Of a stretch of 18,111 nucleotides of DNA, positions 1 through 7,777 are shown piece after piece (positions within the stretch are counted from its first letter, which is position 1; the number at the start of each line of letters is the position of its first letter). Below the pieces are notes generated by a model. It was given only the letters and a program-made list of their open reading frames with translations, searched no databases and had not been told where the DNA came from. A program made the position numbers and the translations under genes. Source of the stretch: JBBAGE01 sp041655055. GTDB taxonomy: Bacteria; Pseudomonadota; Alphaproteobacteria; Rhodobacterales; Rhodobacteraceae. Location of the stretch: assembly GCA_041655055.1 (NCBI GenBank), contig JBBAGE010000030.1, positions 1 to 18,111 on the forward strand. The letters run 5' to 3'.

Positions 1-61
1 CCGCGCTCCGATCCGGGGCATCGACCCTGCGCTTGCGGCATCGCTGCAAGCATCGCTTTGA
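1..61 (+). CDS. C-terminal end of an upstream gene (partial, unidentified)
   Basis: Reading from base 2, a frame runs from the window edge to a TGA at 59-61. The visible tail is RAPIRGIDPALAASLQASL, with codon use like the neighbouring genes. A terminator-like hairpin begins eight bases after the stop, which supports a real gene end. Too little is visible to name a product. It could be the previous gene of the exopolysaccharide region, but that is a guess from position only. Confidence 0.45.
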   Translation, partial: RAPIRGIDPALAASLQASL

Positions 62-68
62 TCCATGC

Positions 69-102
69 GCTGGCCAGCCCCCGGGTTGGCCAGCACTATT
101 TT
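69..102 (+). terminator. Rho-independent terminator of the upstream gene
   Basis: Bases 69-79 pair with 84-94 (core GCTGGCCA / TGGCCAGC, one G-T wobble, four-base loop CCCG). They are followed by a short T-rich stretch, TATTTT, at 97-102. This is a textbook intrinsic terminator for plus-strand transcription, placed directly after the stop at 59-61. It separates the upstream gene from the manC-type gene, which therefore needs its own promoter. Confidence 0.7.
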
Positions 103-124
103 CGGGCGCCGCCACTCAGCGCGC

Positions 125-153
125 TTGAGATCGCGCGGCGCGGGGTTTAGCAT
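125..153 (+). promoter_or_regulatory. Putative sigma-70-type promoter of the GDP-mannose gene
   Basis: TTGAGA (125-130, five of six matches to the -35 consensus) lies 17 bases before TAGCAT (148-153, four of six to the -10). This is 36 bases upstream of the chosen start at 189 and downstream of the terminator, the expected place. It rests on pattern matching alone. Confidence 0.4.
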
Positions 154-188
154 TATCCCCAGTGACATATGCCAGTGCAGGAGCCGCC

Positions 189-1625
189 ATGACGCGAATA
201 ACACCGATCTTGCTTTGTGGTGGCTCGGGGACGCGGCTTTCGCCGCTGTCGCGCAAATCCTATCCCAAACAATTCGCCCGCCTTGCAGGGGATGAAACCC
301 TGTTTCAGGCATCTGCCCGCCGGCTTGCCGGCACGGGCGAAGGGGTGGCATTCGGCGCACCGATGGTGGTGACGAATTCGGATTTCCGCTTTATCGTGAC
401 CGAACAACTGGCCGAAGTGGGGATCGATCCGGGCGCCATCCTGATCGAACCCGAGGGGCGCAATACCGCCCCCGCCGTGCTGGCCGCAGCGCTTTATCTG
501 ATGGGCGACGATCCGGAGGCCATCATGCTGGTCGCGCCGTCTGATCATGTCGTGCCCGACCGCGCGGCTTTTCACGCGGCCATCGTGCAGGGGCTGGCGG
601 CGGTGGGGCGCGGCGATCTGGTGACATTCGGCATCACGCCCGATCGCGCGGAAACCGGCTATGGTTACCTTGATCTGGGCCGCGCGCCTGACGGGACGGG
701 CGCGCCGATGGAACTGGTGCGTTTCGTTGAAAAACCCGATGCGGAAAATGCAGCGCGGATGTTGACGGCGGGCACATATCTTTGGAATGCGGGGATTTTC
801 CTGTTTACTGCCCGCGATATCGTGGCGGCATTCGAAGCCCATGCCCCCGATCTGATCACTGCTGCCACACAGGCGGTGGATGAGGCGCGCAGCGATCTGG
901 GATTCTTGCGGCTTGCGCCCGAGCCATGGGGGCAATTGCGCGATATTTCCATCGACTATGCCGTGATGGAAAAGGCCGAGAATCTGTCGGTCGTGCCCTA
1001 TCGCCATGCCTGGTCGGATCTGGGCGGCTGGGATGCCGTCTGGCGCGAGGCTGGCCGCGATGCAACGGGCGTCGCCCTGTCGGGGCAGGCCACCTGCATC
1101 GATTGCACCGATACGCTGCTATGGTCGGAAAGCGAAACGGTCGAACTGGTGGGGATCGGGTTGGATAATATCATCGCGGTGGCGATGAATGATGCGGTGC
1201 TGGTGGCCGATATGGGCCGGGCGCAGGATGTCAAACTGGCCGTCGATGCCCTGCGCAAAAAGGGCGCGGTGCAGGCCGAGCAATTCCCCAAGGATCACCG
1301 GCCATGGGGCTGGTTCGAAAGCCTGGTGGTGGGCGGGCGGTTTCAGGTGAAACGGATCATGGTTCATCCCGGTGCCTCGCTTAGCTTGCAGAGCCATTTT
1401 CACCGGTCCGAACATTGGATTGTGGTCGAAGGCACGGCCAAGGTCACGGTGGATCACGATGTGCGGTTGCTGACGGAAAATCAGTCGGTCTATATCCCGC
1501 TGGGCTCGATGCATCGGCTGGAAAACCCCGGCAAAGTGCCGATGGTGCTGATCGAGGTGCAGACCGGCGCCTATGTCGGCGAAGATGATATCGTGCGCTA
1601 TGACGATATCTATGCGCGGGGTTAG
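189..1625 (+). CDS. manC: Mannose-1-phosphate guanylyltransferase / mannose-6-phosphate isomerase
   Basis: This bifunctional enzyme (ManC/AlgA/XanB family, 478 aa) makes GDP-mannose from mannose-1-phosphate and GTP, and interconverts fructose-6-phosphate and mannose-6-phosphate. It feeds mannose, and often fucose or rhamnose, into surface polysaccharide. The N-terminal nucleotidyltransferase domain opens with the pyrophosphorylase signature GGSGTRLSPLSRKSYPKQF (residues 11-29). The sugar-binding region FVEKPD...LWNAGIF is present. From about residue 370 the type II isomerase cupin has the metal-site pattern SHFHRSEHW (H403, H405, E408, H409) and the family-typical tail GEDDIVRYDDIY. The start at 189 is preferred over an in-frame ATG at 162 because GCAGGAG at 177-183 is a well-placed ribosome site and the family begins here. 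The exopolysaccharide export gene follows 77 bases later on the same strand, so the two are probably co-transcribed. Confidence 0.93.
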   Translation: MTRITPILLCGGSGTRLSPLSRKSYPKQFARLAGDETLFQASARRLAGTGEGVAFGAPMVVTNSDFRFIVTEQLAEVGIDPGAILIEPEGRNTAPAVLAAALYLMGDDPEAIMLVAPSDHVVPDRAAFHAAIVQGLAAVGRGDLVTFGITPDRAETGYGYLDLGRAPDGTGAPMELVRFVEKPDAENAARMLTAGTYLWNAGIFLFTARDIVAAFEAHAPDLITAATQAVDEARSDLGFLRLAPEPWGQLRDISIDYAVMEKAENLSVVPYRHAWSDLGGWDAVWREAGRDATGVALSGQATCIDCTDTLLWSESETVELVGIGLDNIIAVAMNDAVLVADMGRAQDVKLAVDALRKKGAVQAEQFPKDHRPWGWFESLVVGGRFQVKRIMVHPGASLSLQSHFHRSEHWIVVEGTAKVTVDHDVRLLTENQSVYIPLGSMHRLENPGKVPMVLIEVQTGAYVGEDDIVRYDDIYARG

Positions 1626-1655
1626 GGCATAACCGCTTGCGCGGGCACACGTTTT

Positions 1656-1682
1656 GGGCGAAACTTTTCCTGTAGTTCGCCC
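1656..1682 (+). repeat. Inverted repeat in the leader of the GumC-type gene
   Basis: GGGCGAA (1656-1662) is mirrored by TTCGCCC (1676-1682) across a 13-base spacer, 20 bases before the GTG start. It is not followed by a T-tract, so it is unlikely to be a terminator. It could be a partial attenuator, an mRNA processing site or an operator. The function is unknown. Confidence 0.35.
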
Positions 1683-1702
1683 ACAGCGTAACGAGGGATC
1701 AC

Positions 1703-3583
1703 GTGCAACAAGACATTCGCCGCCAGGCTTTGGTGCCTGCGCCCGGGCGCCCGCCGATGGATCTGATCAATATCGGCGCACTTTTGACGGTGCTGTGGCG
1801 GGGCAAGGCGGTGATCCTTGCGGCGGCGGCGCTTGCGGTGCTGGTGGGCGGGTTTTACGCATTCTTCGTGGCGCCGCCCACCTACCGGGCGACAGCGGTG
1901 GTCATGCTTGACCCGCGCGAAGAACGGATCGTTGATCTGGAAAGCGTGCTTAGCGGGCTGAGCAGCGACACCAGCATCCTGAATTCCGAAGTCGAAGTGC
2001 TGCGATCACGCAGCCTGCTGGGGGGCGTGGTGCAGGCGCTGGATCTGGTTCACGATCCTGAATTCAATGCCGAATTGCGCAACCCCAGCCTGATTGCGCG
2101 CCTGAAAACCGCCATCAAGGCCGTGATCCGCGTGCCCGGCCCCGGCCCGCTGTCGGATGCGCGCCAGCTTGATGCGGTGGTCAGCGCCCTGCTGCACAAG
2201 CTGACCATCCGCAATATTCCCCAGACGCTTGTGTTCGAAATTACCGTCGCGACCCAAGACCCCGAAAAATCCGCGCGTATCGCCGATCAACTGGCCGCTG
2301 CCTATATCGCCATGCAACTGGCCGTGAAAAATGAGGCAACCGATCAGGCCACCGCCTGGCTTGCTGAACGGGTAGGCGCGCTGCAGATCGAGTTGGAAGC
2401 CGCCGAGGCCCGCGCCCAGGCCTTTGCGAATGAGGCTGAACTGGTCACCCCCGAAATGCTTGCGGCACTTGAGGTGCGGGTCAAGGAATTGCGCGACCGG
2501 ATCGCAAGCGCGCCGATGCGCGGCGAAAGCGATGCCCAGATCGCCGCCCTGCAACAGGCCGCACAGGAAACCGAACGCCGGATCGCGCGCCAAAGCGCCG
2601 ATCTGATCGCGTTGCAGCAGCTTTCGCGCGAGGCCGAGGCCAGCCGCCAGCTTTATGAACATTTCCTTGCCCGCTACAAGGAAACCGCCGCGCAAAAGGG
2701 CCTGCAACAGGCCGATAGCCGCGTGTTGTCGAATGCGGTGGTGCCGCTTTATCCGGCCTCGCCGCGCAAAACGCTGGTGGTGATGATCGCGGCGATCATG
2801 GGCGCGGCGCTGGGGGCGGGGGCGGTTTTGTGGCGCGAAGCCCGCGTCAGCAGTTTCCGCACCGCGCGCGAACTGGAATCCGCCACATCCTATCCGGTTT
2901 TGGGGCAGATGCCGCTGATTGCCGGGGCAACGGGGCGTGATCGGCTGACATATCTGGCGGCGCATCCCATATCGCCCGCGGCCGAGGCGCTGCGCAATCT
3001 GCGCACATCGCTGCTGCTGTCCAATATCGATATGCCGCCGCAGGTGATCCTGTCGGCCTCGGCCCAGCCGCATGAGGGCAAGACCGCCGCTGCCATGGCT
3101 GTGGCCCAGAATTTTGCCGCCATGGGCAAGCGCGTCTTGTTGATCGAGGGCGATATAAGGTGGCGGGCGGCGGGCACCTATCTGGGGCAATTGCCCGAAC
3201 GCGGGCTGCTGTCGCTATTGGCGGGGGATTACAAGCTCGGCGATGTGGTTACCCGCGATCCGTTGCTGGGGGCCGATATTCTGGCGGGCGAACGCACGGA
3301 TCTGAATGCCGCCGATCTTTATTCATCCGATGCCTTTCGCGCACTAATGGCCGAAATTCGCGGGATTTACGATATCGTCGTGATCGACACGCCGCCGGTG
3401 TTGCTGGCGCCCGATGCCCGGATTCTGGCGCAATATGCCGATGCGGTTTTTCTTTGCGTGCGCTGGCACCACACTACCCGCGCGCAGGTTCAAGACGCGC
3501 TGGCGATGTTTGAAAGCGTGGGCCGTGCCCCGGCGGGGCTGGTGCTGTGCCAGATCGATCTGGACGCGATGCGCCGCTATTGA
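1703..3583 (+). CDS. GumC/Wzc-type polysaccharide co-polymerase with BY-kinase-like ATPase domain
   Basis: This inner-membrane protein (626 aa) of the PCP-2a class controls chain length and export of exopolysaccharide. A Wzz domain starts near residue 15, with a first membrane helix in VILAAAALAVLVGGFYAFF. A long periplasmic coiled-coil region follows (about 190-325), then the Pro-containing PLYPASPRK and the second helix VVMIAAIMGAALGAGAVL. The cytoplasmic nucleotide-binding domain has Walker A HEGKT (K460, T461), Walker A' LLIEGDIR (E482, D484) and Walker B VVIDTPP (D562). The GTG start at 1703 has GAGGG five bases upstream. Two oddities: the first acidic residue of Walker A' is Glu rather than the usual Asp, and the protein stops at a single terminal Tyr (RRY) without the usual tyrosine-rich tail. 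Kinase activity is therefore uncertain. The 3' end overlaps the convergent transglycosylase gene by seven bases. Confidence 0.9.
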   Translation: MQQDIRRQALVPAPGRPPMDLINIGALLTVLWRGKAVILAAAALAVLVGGFYAFFVAPPTYRATAVVMLDPREERIVDLESVLSGLSSDTSILNSEVEVLRSRSLLGGVVQALDLVHDPEFNAELRNPSLIARLKTAIKAVIRVPGPGPLSDARQLDAVVSALLHKLTIRNIPQTLVFEITVATQDPEKSARIADQLAAAYIAMQLAVKNEATDQATAWLAERVGALQIELEAAEARAQAFANEAELVTPEMLAALEVRVKELRDRIASAPMRGESDAQIAALQQAAQETERRIARQSADLIALQQLSREAEASRQLYEHFLARYKETAAQKGLQQADSRVLSNAVVPLYPASPRKTLVVMIAAIMGAALGAGAVLWREARVSSFRTARELESATSYPVLGQMPLIAGATGRDRLTYLAAHPISPAAEALRNLRTSLLLSNIDMPPQVILSASAQPHEGKTAAAMAVAQNFAAMGKRVLLIEGDIRWRAAGTYLGQLPERGLLSLLAGDYKLGDVVTRDPLLGADILAGERTDLNAADLYSSDAFRALMAEIRGIYDIVVIDTPPVLLAPDARILAQYADAVFLCVRWHHTTRAQVQDALAMFESVGRAPAGLVLCQIDLDAMRRY

Positions 3584-4383
3584 CGCTCGATCCGTTGGGC
3601 CATGATGGCGATGGCGCGCTGATAGACGCCGGCCGCATTCCACGCCTGGATCACGGCGAAATTCGGTTCGCCTTCCTGATATCCCTGACCGGGTTGCCAG
3701 CCATGCTGGCGCAGGAAATTCGCGGTCGAGCTTAGCGCATCCGACAGGTCGGTCAGATCGATCCGCCCGTCGCCATTTCCATCGACGCCATAACGCAACA
3801 GGCTGCCGGGCAGGAATTGCGTATGGCCCAATTCCCCATGCATGGCGCCCACCGCATCGGGCGAGACATCGCCGCGATCCACCAAATGCAACGCGGCCAG
3901 CAGATGTTCAGTGAAAAATTCCGACCGGCGGCAATCATAGGCCAGCGTCGCAATCGCCGAGACTACGTTGGAATCGCCCATGAAGCGGCCAAAACCGGTT
4001 TCCATACCATGAATGGCGACGATCACGGCGGCGGGCACGCCGTGGACACGTTCCAACGCCTGATAAAACTGGGGGTTTTCGGCGATGCGGCGGCGGCCCT
4101 GGGCCACGATCGTATCGGCGCCGCGCACCTCCATGAATTTTTCCAGCGTATAGGTGAAACTGCGCTGGTTGCGATCGGCATTGATGGTGCGCGTCGCGTA
4201 GCTGGTGTTTGCAAGCGCCGCAAGCCCGCGCTGGCCCACACCGTTTTGCGCGGCAACCTGGGCGAAATCGGCCTTCCACTGCGGATAGGCGGCGCCAGTA
4301 TCACTGCATTGCGCGGCCAGCGCGGCCCCGGGCGACAGCGCCACAAGACAGATTGCGGCAAGCGGGCGGAAAAGGTCAGGCAT
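3577..4383 (-). CDS. Secreted lytic murein transglycosylase, MltB family
   Basis: This enzyme (268 aa) cleaves the MurNAc-GlcNAc bond of peptidoglycan to give 1,6-anhydro ends, in the periplasm. Residues 1-24 form a signal peptide ending ALAAQC. The cysteine at 26 lies outside a standard lipobox, so it is probably soluble rather than a lipoprotein. The catalytic glutamate sits in AIHGMETGFG (E128), matching the ESGFG motif of SLT domain 2. GELGHTQFLP (183-192) matches the second family motif, though the usual WAGAMGQTQFMP is changed at its start. DGNGDGRIDL (201-210) resembles the calcium-binding EF-hand loop described in Slt35/MltB. There is no C-terminal peptidoglycan-binding repeat, so it is shorter than E. 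coli MltB. CGGAG about eight bases upstream supports the start. It lies downstream of metG on the same strand with a 93-base gap, so co-transcription is possible but not shown. Confidence 0.88.
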   Translation of the reverse strand: MPDLFRPLAAICLVALSPGAALAAQCSDTGAAYPQWKADFAQVAAQNGVGQRGLAALANTSYATRTINADRNQRSFTYTLEKFMEVRGADTIVAQGRRRIAENPQFYQALERVHGVPAAVIVAIHGMETGFGRFMGDSNVVSAIATLAYDCRRSEFFTEHLLAALHLVDRGDVSPDAVGAMHGELGHTQFLPGSLLRYGVDGNGDGRIDLTDLSDALSSTANFLRQHGWQPGQGYQEGEPNFAVIQAWNAAGVYQRAIAIMAQRIERQ

Positions 4384-4476
4384 GTCGGCACTCCGGTTTC
4401 AGGGGCGTTGCGGACACTCTAGGGGCCCAAAGCGCGTCGGTGAAGCACTGAAAACGGCGCGCCACCTGACGTTTCC

Positions 4477-6195
4477 TCACGTTCGCGTGCCTGAAAACCG
4501 GTTTTGCCAATCTTCGCGCTGCTCGTCGGTGATCTTGGTGAACAAAACCTCGGGCACGTCAAAGCTGTGACCCGCGGGCAGGGCCTCCAGCGCCGCGCCG
4601 ATATCGTCGGGCCAGCCAGCGTCATCGGTGCGCATCGCATCCAGCATCGCGGCGGCGGCATCGGGGATGAACGGCTTTGAAAGCACCGCATAAAGCCGCA
4701 CAAGATTGAGCGACAGCCGGGTGATGGCGGCGGCATCGTCGGGGCTTTGTTTGAACACGGTCCAAGGCGCGGCGGATTGCAGATATTCATTACCAATCGC
4801 CCAGATCGCGCGCAATTCTGCGGCGGATTTGCGCACGTCGATCGATTCCATATGGCCTTCGTAGGCGCGCAGACGCGTGGTCAGATCATCGATCAGCGCC
4901 GCCTCGCGCGGGCCATAGCTGCCGCCCTCGGGGATGGTTTCGCCGAATTTCGAGCGGCAGAATTTGGTGATACGGCTGACGAAATTGCCCAGCACATCGG
5001 CCAGATCCTTGTTCACCGACGCCTGAAAATTTTCCCAGGTAAATTCGCTGTCCGAGCTTTCGGGCGCATGGCTGAGCAGCCACCAACGCCAGTAATCGGC
5101 GGGCAAAACCTCGATCGCCTGATCCATGAACACGCCGCGGCCTTGCGATGTGGAAAACTGGCCGCCATCGTAATTCAGATAGTTAAAACTCTTGATATAA
5201 TCCACCAGCTTCCACGGCTCGCCCGATCCAAGGATGGTGGCGGGGAAGCTGAGGGTATGAAAGGGCACGTTGTCCTTGCCCATGAATTGCACATATCGCA
5301 CATCTTCGGCGCCCATATCGGTGCGCCACCAGCGTTGCCAGTCTTTTTCCTGCAATCCGTTGGCTTCGGCCCATTCGGCGGCGGCGGCAATATATTCGAT
5401 CGGCGCATCGAACCAGACATAGAAAACCTTGCCCTCCATGCCGGGCCAATCCTCGGTGCCGCGCTTGACCGCAATGCCCCAATCCAGATCGCGGGTGATG
5501 CCGCGATCTTGCAAGCCGTCGCCATCATCAAGCCATTTACGCGCAATCGATGTGGTCAGGATCGGCCAATCGGTCTTGCTGTCGATCCAGTCGCGCAGCG
5601 CATCGCGCATGGCCGATTGGCGCAAGAACAGATGCTTGGTTTCGCGCACTTCCAGATCGGTAGAGCCGGAAATCGCCGAACGCGGATTGATCAGATCGGT
5701 GGGGTCAAGCTGCTTGGTGCATTCCTCGCATTGATCGCCGCGCGCACGTTCATAGCCGCAGTTGGGGCAGGTGCCCTCGATATAGCGATCGGGCAGAAAA
5801 CGGCCGTCGGTGATGGAATAGACCTGTTTTTCCGATACTTCTTCGATCAAGCCGGCTTCGGCCAGTTTGCCGGCAAAATGCTGGGTCAGCCGGTGGTTCT
5901 GGGGCGAAGACGACCGCCCGAAATGATCGAAACTAAGGCGAAAATCGCGTGCAAGCCCGGCCTGCACTTCGTGCATCCGGGCGCAATATTCGGCTACCGG
6001 CATGCCGGCCTTGGCTGCGGCCAGTTCGGCGGGCGTGCCATGTTCATCGGTGGCGCACAAAAACAGCACCTCGCGCCCGCGCGCGCGGCTGTAGCGGGCA
6101 AAGAGATCGGCAGGCAATTGCGAGCCGACCAGATTGCCAAGATGCTTGATCCCGTTGATATAAGGCAGGGCCGAGGTGATAAGGGTCCGTTGCAT
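4477..6195 (-). CDS. metG: Methionyl-tRNA synthetase
   Basis: This class Ia synthetase (572 aa) charges tRNA-Met for initiation and elongation. The start LITSALPYINGIKHLGN contains the HIGH-equivalent HLGN. ATDEHGTP marks the methionine-site region. A zinc knuckle CPNCGY...CEEC lies in the connective domain. The KMSKS-equivalent loop reads FSTSQGRG, a variant in which the first lysine is absent. The anticodon-binding helical domain follows (ENFQASVNKDLADVLGNF). The protein ends soon after that domain, without the C-terminal EMAP-like tRNA-binding domain of E. coli MetRS. I chose the ATG at 6195 because homologues begin at this point. An in-frame ATG at 6219 has a somewhat better AAGG site and would add eight residues. 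A longer extension upstream looks non-coding. Confidence 0.95.
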   Translation of the reverse strand: MQRTLITSALPYINGIKHLGNLVGSQLPADLFARYSRARGREVLFLCATDEHGTPAELAAAKAGMPVAEYCARMHEVQAGLARDFRLSFDHFGRSSSPQNHRLTQHFAGKLAEAGLIEEVSEKQVYSITDGRFLPDRYIEGTCPNCGYERARGDQCEECTKQLDPTDLINPRSAISGSTDLEVRETKHLFLRQSAMRDALRDWIDSKTDWPILTTSIARKWLDDGDGLQDRGITRDLDWGIAVKRGTEDWPGMEGKVFYVWFDAPIEYIAAAAEWAEANGLQEKDWQRWWRTDMGAEDVRYVQFMGKDNVPFHTLSFPATILGSGEPWKLVDYIKSFNYLNYDGGQFSTSQGRGVFMDQAIEVLPADYWRWWLLSHAPESSDSEFTWENFQASVNKDLADVLGNFVSRITKFCRSKFGETIPEGGSYGPREAALIDDLTTRLRAYEGHMESIDVRKSAAELRAIWAIGNEYLQSAAPWTVFKQSPDDAAAITRLSLNLVRLYAVLSKPFIPDAAAAMLDAMRTDDAGWPDDIGAALEALPAGHSFDVPEVLFTKITDEQREDWQNRFSGTRT

Positions 6196-6326
6196 GGGTG
6201 CGCGCCTTGTCCGTTTCATAACCTTGTTCGATGTAACGCCCATTTGACGCAAGAGCCAGAGGGCTGGCCGGGGTTTTCGCGCGGCATTTGCCTGATATGA
6301 TGCGCGCGGGCAAAGGGGGCGGTGAA
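6196..6326. promoter_or_regulatory. Divergent intergenic region between metG and the lipoprotein gene
   Basis: These 131 bases must carry promoters for both metG (minus) and the lipoprotein gene (plus). TATGAT at 6296-6301 is a five-of-six match to a -10 box and sits 25 bases before the lipoprotein start. No convincing -35 lies 16-18 bases upstream of it. I see no clear minus-strand promoter and no T-box or riboswitch-like structure for metG. Confidence 0.3.
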
Positions 6327-6650
6327 ATGCGGGTGATCGTGGCAATGTTGGTGTTCGCGCTGGCCGGATGTCAGGACGACACGGCCCCGGGGCCGGCGCA
6401 CTACGATCTGTTCGCGGCGCAGCAGGCGGCCTGTGTTTCACGTGGCGGCCAGTTTGCGCGCGCGGGCATGGCGGGTGGATATACCTGTTTTCACACCCCG
6501 CGCGATGCCGGGCAGATGTGCGCCAAAGCCTCGGATTGCGAAAGCGCCTGCCTTGCGCGGACGCGCAGTTGCGCGCCGATCACGCCGATTTTCGGCTGCG
6601 TCGATGTGCTGGGCGAAAGCGGCCGCCCGGCGCGGCTTTGCGTCGATTAA
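6327..6650 (+). CDS. Small cysteine-rich lipoprotein, function unknown
   Basis: This is a 107-residue protein with a short lipoprotein signal, MRVIVAMLVFALAGC, giving a lipobox LAGC with C15 as the lipidated residue. Beyond it are eight more cysteines (C36, C54, C65, C71, C75, C82, C91, C105), enough for four disulfides in the periplasm. A characteristic core reads DAGQMCAKASDCESACLAR. The start at 6327 is preferred to an upstream in-frame ATG because AAAGGGGG lies about seven bases before it and the signal peptide begins exactly there. I recognise it only as the kind of conserved hypothetical lipoprotein seen in Rhodobacterales. I assign no function. It is convergent with the NUDIX gene; the two stop codons share the bases TTAA. 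Confidence 0.75.
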   Translation: MRVIVAMLVFALAGCQDDTAPGPAHYDLFAAQQAACVSRGGQFARAGMAGGYTCFHTPRDAGQMCAKASDCESACLARTRSCAPITPIFGCVDVLGESGRPARLCVD

Positions 6651-7327
6651 TGGCGGCGAAACACTTTATCGACATTGTTGCTGTGATAAAATGGCACGCG
6701 TTCGGGCGCGTCGATATGGGGCAGGGCGGCGGTCACTTCGGCCAGCACCACCTCGGTGATATAGGGCAGGGTGAACCTGCGGGCCTCATCGATGGGAATC
6801 CATTGCAGATGCGACAACTCGTCCGAGGCCTGGGAAAAATCGTCGGGGTCGCTGGCCAGATGCGCGGCATCGGCCATCAGGAAACGCGCGTCAAAGCGGC
6901 GCGGCCGGCCGGCCGGCGTGATCGCGCGAAACACGAAGCGCAGCATATCGGCGGCAGGCACATGGCCGGTGGCGGCAAAATCGGCCCAATCCTGCGGCGG
7001 GTTGGGCCAGGTGCCGCGCTGGCCCAGAATGAGCCCGGTTTCTTCCCATAATTCGCGGATCGCGGCGGTGACGATCGCATGCGGCAGCGTGTCAAAGGCG
7101 ATCTGGGCCAGAATATCGTCGGCCAGGCGCGAACGGCAGGGCTCGGGCATCGGGGCGGCCAGCGGCACATTTGCATCGCAGGGATCGACGGCACCGCCGG
7201 GAAAGACGAATTTATTGGGCTCGAACGCGGCATTGGCGCCGCGCTGGCCCATCAGGATCGCGGGTCGTGTTTCGGTATCGCGCACCAATATCAGCGTGGC
7301 TGCATTGCGAACGGCGGTCTTGTTCAT
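6647..7327 (-). CDS. NUDIX hydrolase, NUDT19-like with an interrupted Nudix box
   Basis: This 226-residue protein should hydrolyse a nucleoside-diphosphate-linked substrate. The Nudix motif is split. The glycine end is FPGGAVDP (about residues 42-49), and the catalytic half RELWEETGL follows only at 91-99, so about 30 residues are inserted where the canonical box has none. Such an insertion is known in NUDT19/RP2-type acyl-CoA diphosphatases, which suggests a CoA or acyl-CoA substrate; this is inference from architecture. The C-terminal half has DELSHLQWIPIDEA, typical of NUDIX folds. It lies 30 bases downstream of the DUF983 gene on the same strand, so the pair is probably an operon. Its stop codon overlaps the convergent lipoprotein gene. 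Confidence 0.85.
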   Translation of the reverse strand: MNKTAVRNAATLILVRDTETRPAILMGQRGANAAFEPNKFVFPGGAVDPCDANVPLAAPMPEPCRSRLADDILAQIAFDTLPHAIVTAAIRELWEETGLILGQRGTWPNPPQDWADFAATGHVPAADMLRFVFRAITPAGRPRRFDARFLMADAAHLASDPDDFSQASDELSHLQWIPIDEARRFTLPYITEVVLAEVTAALPHIDAPERVPFYHSNNVDKVFRRH

Positions 7328-7357
7328 CTTGCCTATCCCAAAGCGATCCGGCAGCGA

Positions 7358-7777
7358 TCAGGACTTTTCGCCACCGAATCCATGCATACGTTTGGCCCAC
7401 TGAAAACCGACGATCATTCCCTTGAGCCTGGGCAAAAGGTAAAGCGAAAGCGCCACGCAGCCAACCGTAAAGATCGTGGTCAGCACCAGCGGATCGGGCC
7501 GAAAGGCCACAAAGGCCCACATCAGCGCCGGGGCCATCACATGGCCCACGATCAGGATCGTCAGATAGGCCGGGCCATCATCGGCACGCGCCGCCGACAG
7601 GTTTTCGCTGCATACCGCGCATTCGTCACGGATTTTCAGATATCCTTTCAACAGCGGGCCACTGCCGCATGACGGGCAGCGCCGACGCCAGCCGCGCAAC
7701 AGGGCGGGGCGGATCAGGCGTTGGTCGTCGTCGTGGTGGTGATCGTGAATGGCAGGCATGGAGGCGTTGGTATGCAT
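7358..7777 (-). CDS. DUF983 family zinc-ribbon membrane protein
   Basis: This 139-residue protein has a cytoplasmic N-terminus with a metal-ligand-like run HDHHHDDD (11-18). A CPSCG...CAVC zinc ribbon follows (C34, C37, C53, C56), with the family hallmark GPLLKGYLK between the cysteine pairs. Two membrane helices follow at about 70-92 and 96-117. These features fit DUF983, a conserved alphaproteobacterial family of unknown function. The start is not certain: ATG at 7777 has a weak GAGA site and ATG at 7759 has none, so I prefer 7777. It leads the NUDIX gene in a likely two-gene operon and is divergent from the EF-hand gene. Confidence 0.85.
   Translation of the reverse strand: MHTNASMPAIHDHHHDDDQRLIRPALLRGWRRRCPSCGSGPLLKGYLKIRDECAVCSENLSAARADDGPAYLTILIVGHVMAPALMWAFVAFRPDPLVLTTIFTVGCVALSLYLLPRLKGMIVGFQWAKRMHGFGGEKS

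Noticed and set aside
3577..3583. Frameshift that might have truncated the GumC-type protein
   Set aside because: The convergent MltB-type gene begins its own conserved C-terminus right there, so the stop is probably genuine. I keep only the missing tail as an observation.
4747..6300. A 517-residue plus-strand open frame opposite metG
   Set aside because: It is the antisense frame of a clearly conserved synthetase. Long shadows are expected at this GC content.
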